Shown: piece by piece, positions 57,566-64,000 of the stretch | How positions within the stretch are numbered: position 1 is the first letter of the stretch | How the letters are laid out: the number at the start of each line of letters is the position of its first letter | From: Vibrio ruber DSM 16370 | GTDB lineage: Bacteria; Pseudomonadota; Gammaproteobacteria; Enterobacterales; Vibrionaceae | Direction of reading: 5' to 3' | Assembly: GCF_900163965.1 (NCBI RefSeq) | Contig: NZ_FULE01000037.1 | Span: 19,793-83,792, forward strand | Length of the DNA stretch: 64,000 nucleotides | Notes under the pieces: generated by a model | The model's input: only the letters and a program-made list of their open reading frames with translations | Told to the model about the DNA's origin: nothing | Database searches by the model: none | Program-made: the position numbers and the translations under genes

Positions 57566-58615
57566 TTATGATGTTTTCATCAGTGTCAGCACTCTTGAAA
57601 CAATCGCTTTTCTGACGCTGGCCAGCTTCGCTTTTCGTTCCGGCACCCATGGCAGCGGACGTAATAATGTCACCGCCTGAAGTCCCAGACGCGCAGTAAG
57701 AATCCCCACGCCAACTCCCTGACCGGCTCTGGCTGATATTTTCCCGGCCAATCCTGCGGAAAGCAGATCGGTTCCCGCGTCAATTGCAATTTCGCTGACA
57801 CCGGCAGCCGCCATGTTGATAAACATCGTCCGCAATAAACGGATGCGAGACCAATACCCCAAACGAACGCCATATAAATCAGATAGCCGGTTAATCATGC
57901 TCAGATTGCGCCACGCCACCAGTAGCATGTCGGTCACCGCCAACGGGCTGACTGCCACCAAAGCTGCGGATTCCGCCGCATAACGGGATATCATCTGAAC
58001 CGCTTTATCATCGAGATGCTTCAGGACAAACACATCGAACAACGCCAGAATCTCACCATCGTTATAAGCGGTATTGAGGTGTTTTTCCCATTCAGCCACA
58101 TGCTGAGGTTCAATCGCTGTCGCAGAACCGTCAGTCAGGCCGGCCTCATCAATCATTTTACGGCACAGTTCGGTTGCCAGGCCGACACTGTGTGACTGAA
58201 TCAGGGTTTCAGCTTCCGCCTGACGGGTGAAGTGCTTGCGCAATGAGCGTAGTGTAAACCACTCTTTCACTAACTGAGTGAGGCCAGCCCCGGCGACCGC
58301 TGTCACGAGAGCGCTCCATCCCAGCGTTAACCATTCTCGGTTCTGATATGCCGCAACAATCGTGTCTGCCGCCTGCCAGCCGACTAACCCCACAAAAGCG
58401 CAACCACTCAGCCGCCAGAACCAAGGCGATTTGCTCCGGGGCCGAATCACCGTATCGAGATTGACATCTTCTGATTCCGCCAGTGACGATTGTGCGACAG
58501 GTTCAGGCGTAAATTTTTCTTCATCAAACTGCTGTTGTTCCAGCAGCGATGCGGTTTGCTCATCCGGTGATTTCAGGTCTTGCTGAAAAACTCGTTTCGG
58601 TTGATAAGGTGTCAT
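57566..58615 (-). CDS. ycjF: YcjF-family (TIGR01620) inner-membrane protein
   Basis: 349 residues with two membrane segments near 70-115 (WFWRLSGCAFVGLVGWQAAD, LTLGWSALVTAVAGAGLTQL) and the conserved DUF697-like C-terminal part (SAALVAVSPLAVTDMLLVAW, NMAAAGVSEIAIDAGTDLL). It overlaps ycjX by four bases. The pair belongs to the phage-shock-associated ycjX-ycjF family, though no psp genes are in the window. Confidence 0.9.
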   Translation of the reverse strand: MTPYQPKRVFQQDLKSPDEQTASLLEQQQFDEEKFTPEPVAQSSLAESEDVNLDTVIRPRSKSPWFWRLSGCAFVGLVGWQAADTIVAAYQNREWLTLGWSALVTAVAGAGLTQLVKEWFTLRSLRKHFTRQAEAETLIQSHSVGLATELCRKMIDEAGLTDGSATAIEPQHVAEWEKHLNTAYNDGEILALFDVFVLKHLDDKAVQMISRYAAESAALVAVSPLAVTDMLLVAWRNLSMINRLSDLYGVRLGYWSRIRLLRTMFINMAAAGVSEIAIDAGTDLLSAGLAGKISARAGQGVGVGILTARLGLQAVTLLRPLPWVPERKAKLASVRKAIVSRVLTLMKTS

Positions 58616-59994
58616 CGCAATTTATCTCCGATTAGATATTCCAGTACCGCATCCAGACGAATGTGAGGGAGCGGTTGTTGAGGATCAGATATTTGTGGGC
58701 GAAACTCGGTAAAATCAAACCGTTGAGATTGCCAGAATGCCGGGGATGGCAGTTTTTCCGGAACTTCTCCGGGAAATAGCGTCACACTATCTCCGCTGAG
58801 CGTGGTGCCCTGAATCGCATGTATGCGCCCTTCCGGTGCTGTGATATATCCGGCTTGTGTCGCCTGAACAGATGCTAAAGTCATGCATTCCATCGCCACG
58901 TTTTGATAAGAAACATCCTGCCAGACCGGCTGAATCATCTGATTCAGCAAATGCAGCAAATGCGCGTGCTGATCCGGTGTCACATGATCCGCTTTGGTGG
59001 CAGCAAACAGCACTTTATCGATTGTTGGGGAAAACAGTCGTGACAATAATCCACTCCGTCCGTACTTAAAGCTCTGTAGCAGTTGTACCAAGGCCTGTTG
59101 CATATCGATGAAAGAATCCTGCCCCGCATTGAGCGGGCTCAGACAGTCCACCAGCACCACCTGACGATCAAATGTGGCAAAATATTCCCGATAGAAATTG
59201 CGCACAACTTTTGTCTGATACTCTTGGTAACGTGCTTTGAGCACGTCATAGTTGGTCGTCAGTGAGCGACGTGAACGATACTCATCCGGCGGGAGACACG
59301 GAAAAAACTGTAATACCGGCGCACCGGCCAGCTCCCCGGGTAACACAAACCGACCGGGTTGTACCCAGTGAAAACCGGCCGCTTTACAATCATGCAGATA
59401 ATCGGTGTATGCCGTTGCGATGTCGGCCAATCGTTGTTCATCGGCTTCTGCATTCAGATCCAATGCCTGACTCTTCGCCAGCCACAGCTCTGCCATGGGT
59501 TGTCTCTGCCCGTTTAACCGCTGAATTTGTTGCGCTGACCACTGTTCAAAACTCATCTCCAGTAACGGTAAATCGAGCAGCCACTCTCCCGGATAGTCGA
59601 TCAAATCGATATGTAATGTCAGCGATTTACCTAACAGACGTTTACTTCTTTTTTCCGGTCGGTATTTGATGGCGACACGTGTTTCACTGACATCCCGGGT
59701 CGGCGCCGGCCAACCGGGAGGCTGACTCTGAATCGCTGAAATAGCTTTTTCATAATCAAACCGAGAAACCATTAAATTACGTTGCGGAATGCGTTTGGTA
59801 CCGATAATACGTTGTTGTTGACTCGCAGCCAGAAAAGGCAAATGACGATGTGTTGAAAGATACTGAATTTGATTAAGCAGTGAGGTGATAAAAGCCGTTT
59901 TCCCGGCTCGCGACAGTCCGGTGACCGCGATTTTGATATTCGCGTCCAGCCCCCGCTGAATCAATTCCGAAACATCCTGACCAATCTGTCGCAT
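58612..59994 (-). CDS. ycjX: YcjX-family GTPase-like protein (DUF463)
   Basis: 460 residues with a P-loop VTGLSRAGKTAFITSLLNQI near residue 24, a DLIDYPGEWLLDLPLL segment near 133 and ATKADHVTPD near 335 as G-domain-like motifs. It precedes ycjF in one operon. Together they are a stress-associated membrane system in proteobacteria; the biochemical role is unknown. Confidence 0.92.
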   Translation of the reverse strand: MRQIGQDVSELIQRGLDANIKIAVTGLSRAGKTAFITSLLNQIQYLSTHRHLPFLAASQQQRIIGTKRIPQRNLMVSRFDYEKAISAIQSQPPGWPAPTRDVSETRVAIKYRPEKRSKRLLGKSLTLHIDLIDYPGEWLLDLPLLEMSFEQWSAQQIQRLNGQRQPMAELWLAKSQALDLNAEADEQRLADIATAYTDYLHDCKAAGFHWVQPGRFVLPGELAGAPVLQFFPCLPPDEYRSRRSLTTNYDVLKARYQEYQTKVVRNFYREYFATFDRQVVLVDCLSPLNAGQDSFIDMQQALVQLLQSFKYGRSGLLSRLFSPTIDKVLFAATKADHVTPDQHAHLLHLLNQMIQPVWQDVSYQNVAMECMTLASVQATQAGYITAPEGRIHAIQGTTLSGDSVTLFPGEVPEKLPSPAFWQSQRFDFTEFRPQISDPQQPLPHIRLDAVLEYLIGDKLR

Positions 59995-60089
59995 CGATAC
60001 CTCTTGTCTTTAGCTAAAATTATTTCTTAAGTGATGGTGAACTGCTGATGGTGAACTGCAATAGCATCCCTGCCCCTCTCAGTATAGGT

Positions 60090-60479
60090 TCAGGCTGATG
60101 AGGTCTGATTCAGCCCCAGCGCTCGCTGTGTCCGTTGGCTCAACCCCAATGAAACGATCCGGTAAGATTCAGAGAGATAATACCTCAATGCCTCATCGGT
60201 TTCGGCTGTATTAGTTTCGGCTGTACTATGATACTGCTGGATCCACTTCATACCACGAGATGCAAAATAAGGAGCTGGCCGATATCCGGATTGCTCGCTT
60301 AAAAAGTCAAAGTTAAGTAGCGATGTCTTAAACGTAAATGCCGGTTGCCCCTCTTGGTTCAGGCTCCCGACAGCGAAGACTTTACCACCGATCTTCCACA
60401 CATGAGATCCGCGCCACTGCACCACATAAGTCGTCGCCGGCAGTGAACGACAAAACGCATTATACTCATCTAGGCTCAT
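60090..60479 (-). CDS. MmcQ/YjbR-family DNA-binding-like protein
   Basis: 129 residues with the CyaY-like YjbR fold: NAFCRSLPATTYVVQWRGSH, WKIGGKVFAVGSL, FKTSLLNFDFL, and APYFASRGMKWIQQY. A short duplicated stretch (TAETNTAETDEA near 92) comes from an 11-bp direct repeat in the DNA. AAGGAGC precedes the ATG. Single gene; function unproven in this family. Confidence 0.85.
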   Translation of the reverse strand: MSLDEYNAFCRSLPATTYVVQWRGSHVWKIGGKVFAVGSLNQEGQPAFTFKTSLLNFDFLSEQSGYRPAPYFASRGMKWIQQYHSTAETNTAETDEALRYYLSESYRIVSLGLSQRTQRALGLNQTSSA

Positions 60480-60614
60480 AAAAAGCTCCTTATACTGAAT
60501 CGCAATCCATCTTTCAGCCCCCCGTAAAATAAGAGAGACAAACTACCTTAACCAAGCTAGAATGCGGTGTCTCTTTTTCCTCCAATCTACTGACCAATAT
60601 AAGCTGTTATAAAA

Positions 60615-61508
60615 ATGAAATCATCCCAGCAACCGATTTTTCCCATCGGTGTCCAATTTATGTTTCTGTCTGCTTTGGGATTCGCCCTCATGACTGCATG
60701 TGTCAAGGCCACCAGTCTGCACGGAATTCCCGTTTTCGAAATCGTTGCCGCCCGCGCACTAGTATCGCTGATCATCAGCTACATCGATGTCAGACGTAAG
60801 AAAATTTCGGTTTGGGGGCACAATAAACCGCTGTTGTTTGCCCGGGGCGCAGTGGGAACAGTCGCACTGATGTGCGTCTATTATTCGGTAACCACTCTCC
60901 CTCTGGCTGAGGCGACCATTTTACAATATATCCATCCGGTGTTTACGGCGCTGTTAGCCGTGTTGTTCTTAAAAGAAAGGGTTCAACCGGCAACCATCAT
61001 CTGTATTGTGACCTGTCTGCTCGGATTGTACTTTATCCTGCAATCTGATATGTCCTCAGAGTCAACGACACCGCTCCCCTTGCTGAGCGTTGCATTCGCG
61101 CTAATGGGCGCATTCGGCAGTTCAGTCGCTTATGTGATTGTCAAAAAACTGAGCCCGACAGAAGACAGCTCGGTAATCATTTTCTATTTTCCGCTGGTCG
61201 CATTGCCGATCGCTTCTGTACTGATTGGCGACGATTTTGTCTGGCCTGATTTCAATCTTACGATTCTGCTCATTCTGGTCGGTATATTTACACAGATCGG
61301 GCAGTATGGCCTGACCAAAGCAATGCAAACTCAGGATGCCGGCCGGGCTTCAGCATTTGCTTACGTACAAATCGTTATTTCTGTAATTATCGGTATTGTT
61401 GTATTTGACGAAGTGCCATCGTTCTGGACCTTGAGCGGCGGTATTTTAATCGTCTCCGGTGCACTGATAAATCTGTTCGGACAGCGATTAAGACTCTCCC
61501 GGTGTTGA
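60615..61508 (+). CDS. EamA/DMT-superfamily transporter (RhaT/YdcZ-like drug/metabolite type)
   Basis: 297 residues with ten predicted membrane helices and two EamA halves, for example QFMFLSALGFALMTACVKAT and TLPLAEATILQYIHPVFTAL (the conserved EamA signature around TILQYI). No substrate can be named. It is a monocistronic gene, divergent from the YjbR-like gene. Confidence 0.88.
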   Translation: MKSSQQPIFPIGVQFMFLSALGFALMTACVKATSLHGIPVFEIVAARALVSLIISYIDVRRKKISVWGHNKPLLFARGAVGTVALMCVYYSVTTLPLAEATILQYIHPVFTALLAVLFLKERVQPATIICIVTCLLGLYFILQSDMSSESTTPLPLLSVAFALMGAFGSSVAYVIVKKLSPTEDSSVIIFYFPLVALPIASVLIGDDFVWPDFNLTILLILVGIFTQIGQYGLTKAMQTQDAGRASAFAYVQIVISVIIGIVVFDEVPSFWTLSGGILIVSGALINLFGQRLRLSRC

Positions 61509-61660
61509 TGAATTTTTCCCGGCAAAACAGCACTGACTGACAGTAAAAAAGAAATCTTGTGAGGGGGATATAGATTTCCCCCTCGCTAACGGATGCCAGC
61601 ACCGCTATGATAGAGAACGCGGGGGATATGCCTCATATTCATTAAGGACATCTGAACATC

Positions 61661-62296
61661 ATGAGATGGATTGCACTGGCTGTGTTGCTGTTTCACCTAC
61701 CCATAGAGACTCACGCCACTGAGTCATCAACAGAGTCATGGTCACTCTACAAATCAGATGACAACGTCAAAGTTTATAGCCACAAAACGGCTACAGGTCG
61801 TATAGAAGTCAAAGCGGTCGCTACGGTTCAAGCCGTTCCCGGTGCCTTAGTCGCTTTATTACATGATGCGCAACGCGGCCCCGAGTGGATTGCAAACTGT
61901 CGTCGGGTCGTGATCGAAACAAAATCCGTGCATGAGCGGATTATCCATGTTTATTACAGTGCCCCTTGGCCTGTTGAAGATCGGGACATGGTCATCGATT
62001 CCGTCATTCATTATGATCCGCAAGCCCAGAAATACACGATTAGTGTACAAGATGTTGGTGATCAATATCCTCTCGAGCGAAATTATATTCGAATGAAAGA
62101 TGTGCGTGGAGAATGGCAAGCCATTCGACTGAATCACCAGCAGACGCAAATCTCGTATCAAGGTCAAGGCAGTGCTGCGGGTCATATGCCGCTGTGGCTG
62201 GAAAATAAACTCTTGTTGAGTTCGACTTATGAAACCTTCTTAAATATGGCCACTGTGATTGAAGAAAAAATTTACCAGCCCCCAATCAATCATTAG
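61661..62296 (+). CDS. Exported START-domain lipid-binding-like protein
   Basis: 211 residues with a signal peptide (MRWIALAVLLFHLPIETHA) and then a START/SRPBCC domain: WSLYKSDDNVKVYSHKTATG, EVKAVATVQAVPGALVALL, SAPWPVEDRDMVIDSV and YQGQGSAAGHMPLWLENKLL. Similar proteins are common in Vibrio. A periplasmic role in lipid or hydrophobic ligand handling is inferred from the fold only. Confidence 0.85.
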   Translation: MRWIALAVLLFHLPIETHATESSTESWSLYKSDDNVKVYSHKTATGRIEVKAVATVQAVPGALVALLHDAQRGPEWIANCRRVVIETKSVHERIIHVYYSAPWPVEDRDMVIDSVIHYDPQAQKYTISVQDVGDQYPLERNYIRMKDVRGEWQAIRLNHQQTQISYQGQGSAAGHMPLWLENKLLLSSTYETFLNMATVIEEKIYQPPINH

Positions 62297-62367
62297 GGAT
62301 ATTGGCTTAGGATAGCTAAACGGCATATCACACGCTGCGATCAACACCCGTTCAGATTGAACAAAAT

Positions 62368-62580
62368 TCAACTACGAAAGGTCACCTGCCCCTCGTCAAG
62401 CCATAACTGGTCATTGGCTGTCACAACTTCTGAGACAGATGCCTGCTCAGAGATCTGTTCCTGTCCCTGCGGTTCATCGTCAGCAGAGGAAAACAGATAA
62501 GTCAGCACACCAACACTCAGCATATAAATACTGGCAGTAATGATTGCGACAATTAGGATGAATTTTTTGAACCACTGCAT
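62368..62580 (-). CDS. Small single-pass membrane protein
   Basis: 70 residues from the ATG at 62580 (MQWFKKFILIVAIITASIYM), with one membrane helix (about 7-32) and an acidic C-terminal tail on the outside or cytoplasmic side. The upstream open frame to 62658 is not preferred because the membrane segment then sits behind an odd leader. It is convergent with the START gene. No family recognised. Confidence 0.55.
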   Translation of the reverse strand: MQWFKKFILIVAIITASIYMLSVGVLTYLFSSADDEPQGQEQISEQASVSEVVTANDQLWLDEGQVTFRS

Positions 62581-62822
62581 GGTTGTTCTCGTAAAATTGA
62601 ATGGGTAGCAAACCATACCAAACTGGATAGAAATTGAAAGCATTTCATCATTCCACAAGACGGCACATCGCAGATTTTATAAAGCCGCTGTCACAATCTG
62701 TCACATGACTAACGATAAGCGCTACATTTCACTGATGTTTTTCATTTTATAATAAAAACACATAACTCAATGTTTTTTATTCGTCAAATCACGAAACAAT
62801 TATTTAATGGAAAACAATAATA

Positions 62823-63530
62823 ATGAAAAAAGTAATTTACAGTACCATGCTGATAGTATCACTCGGTGGCTGCGGTGGCTCTGACGGTGGTTCAAACCCC
62901 CTTGTCAATTACCAATCCAATGGATTAGGGTTCAGTGATATTACCAATGGTTTTGATATCTCCGTTCACTTGTATAATCAGTTGAATGAAGACCAGATAG
63001 AAAAAGACAATGCCACGGTAACATTCGACATTAACAATAATTCCACATTTGATGATGGCGACATTCGGATCAAAGTCGGCAATACATCAGGTATACCTAA
63101 TATTTACTATGAGTCTGGCTGGACTGTCGGTGACTTTATTGTCGAATATAACAAAGCCGGGACGATCTTGTCCGTTCGGCCAAACAGCGGAGTCATTGTT
63201 GGAGGGAATAATATTCTGACCAACGATATTGGCTCAGTCTCCTACCGACTCACCACATTCAACGATACGTTTGTCAGTAATCATCTGATATTCAGGATCA
63301 ATCGAGCCTTTACTTCAAGCGATGCGGATGCCCCGCTGATCAAACAAAGTCTGAATAATATTTCCAGTGCGACCCCATTTAATATTGAATTCAGTGATGG
63401 CGTCAGCAGTGCAGACTATATTCCCGGTAAAGACGTATTCAGCCAAGGCACATTTAGCGATAACAAAAATGATTACACTGGCAATAATAATCAAGTGGAT
63501 CTGAAGTCAATCAATATCAGCAACATCTAA
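62823..63530 (+). CDS. Putative lipoprotein, function unknown
   Basis: 235 residues with a lipoprotein signal (MKKVIYSTMLIVSLGGCGGS, lipobox LGGC with the modified Cys at about 17) and a beta-rich mature part with many Asn/Asp (a NSTFDDGDIRIKVG motif). The second residue after Cys is Gly, compatible with outer-membrane sorting. No domain recognised. AATAATAATG start context is AT-rich with a weak ribosome site. Confidence 0.7.
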   Translation: MKKVIYSTMLIVSLGGCGGSDGGSNPLVNYQSNGLGFSDITNGFDISVHLYNQLNEDQIEKDNATVTFDINNNSTFDDGDIRIKVGNTSGIPNIYYESGWTVGDFIVEYNKAGTILSVRPNSGVIVGGNNILTNDIGSVSYRLTTFNDTFVSNHLIFRINRAFTSSDADAPLIKQSLNNISSATPFNIEFSDGVSSADYIPGKDVFSQGTFSDNKNDYTGNNNQVDLKSINISNI

Positions 63531-63695
63531 TCATGGGTTATCAGCGCAACGGAGATACGCGCTTTATTAGCAACAGTGCGAGTCACATAGAGTGAGCAAC
63601 AGATTATTCACAACAACAATTCAATGATGAATGATTCCGATGTCAGTAATCCCCCCATCGGAATAAGCCCCAAAAACAAAAGCCTCTTAACAGAG

Positions 63696-64000
63696 TAATG
63701 CCGATCAGTTAAGAAATTTTCGAGATCATTTGACCGATCTTTAAAAGGCTTCAAAATCCGATATTCGTTATCTGATATCGGATTTTCTTTATGCGTTTTG
63801 AAAGCGAATTAGCCACAGCCTTTAAGTCCTGTAATACCTTCCATACTTTTGAAAAATATGCCGAGTTGCTATCGCCAGAGCTTATTCAGCAAGGCTTCAA
63901 ACAAGCTGGAGTCGCAACGTTGAGAAAGCGCCGACTACCACTTGAAACCGTGCTATGGTCAATCATCGGAATGGCGCTATATCGTCAGAAGTCTGTTTGG
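63696..64000 (+). mobile_element. IS4-family insertion sequence, left end, cut by window edge
   Basis: The left end TAATGCCGATCAGTTAAG (63696-63713) matches the terminal inverted repeat I recall for IS4, followed by an ATTTGACCGATC segment. The transposase starts 95 bp inside. The right end is beyond the window, so the target duplication cannot be checked. The 165 bp between the lipoprotein gene and the IS hold nothing I can name. Confidence 0.85.
63791..64000 (+). CDS. IS4-family transposase, N-terminal part
   Basis: The first 70 residues (MRFESELATAFKSCNTFHTF...) contain the IS4 N-terminal domain with LSPELIQQGFKQAGVATLRK and RRLPLETVLWSIIGMALYRQ. The DDE catalytic part is outside the window. 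It appears intact as far as visible. Confidence 0.88.
   Translation, partial: MRFESELATAFKSCNTFHTFEKYAELLSPELIQQGFKQAGVATLRKRRLPLETVLWSIIGMALYRQKSVW

Overview
The window is chromosomal DNA of a gammaproteobacterium, almost certainly a Vibrionaceae member. The support is a Vibrio-like set of housekeeping genes (hrpA, rimO, queC/queE, tyrR, ycjX/ycjF, yidA), a T6SS vgrG-adaptor-rhs module and moderate GC. A species of the V. gazogenes/V. ruber type is possible, but that is only an impression.

Layout. 1-4.9 kb: a galactan/galacto-oligosaccharide locus, with a divergent binding protein (cut by the left edge), an MsmX/MalK-type ATPase, a LacI-type regulator and a secreted GH53 endo-galactanase, with a good CRP site in the divergent promoter. 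5-7.3 kb: a DEDDh exonuclease and an AT-rich secreted leucine-rich-repeat-like protein. 7.4-24.3 kb: a large accessory island. Read on the minus strand it starts with vgrG, a DUF4123 adaptor and a full-length rhs (HNH-type tip) with its immunity gene. It continues through three displaced rhs tips, each a core 3' fragment with a different toxin tip and immunity gene, and ends in an rhs N-terminal remnant. Between the displaced tips lie two type I-E CRISPR arrays (10 and 8 repeats) with near-identical leaders and no cas genes in the window. There are also three copies of a module made of a ~310-nt structured leader, a conserved 65-residue ORF, a terminator and a decayed SymE-like remnant.

24.9-37.6 kb: a porin, HxpB-like phosphatase, small OMP, HrpA, an SDR reductase/TetR pair with a perfect palindromic operator, a TerB-like protein, RimO, an EamA transporter and another exonuclease. 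37.8-43.1 kb: a compact operon of a DUF2760 protein and two divergent Hsp70 proteins. 43.2-48.3 kb: a secreted CARDB protein, a 1.3-kb AT-rich gene-poor gap, queE-queC, yidA and a GNAT. 48.4-54.7 kb: a methylcitrate (propionate) operon gntR-prpB-prpC-prpD-prpE with candidate operators upstream and a five-copy 15-bp tandem repeat at the prpD stop codon. 55-63.5 kb: RimJ-like GNAT, tyrR with a TyrR-like box, ycjF-ycjX, YjbR-like, EamA, START-domain and lipoprotein genes. The right edge cuts an IS4-family element.

The most notable object is the repeated leader/65-residue-ORF module. Its 5' region holds two nested, mutually exclusive pairing schemes. One 6-7-nt segment (X) is completely different in each copy. 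In every copy X occurs twice and its exact complement once, with the second X placed directly at the ribosome binding site. A downstream pseudoknot shows a compensatory change between copies. This is what a diversifying RNA switch or specificity element would look like. It is associated here with rhs tips and CRISPR arrays, and I do not recognise it as a known class.
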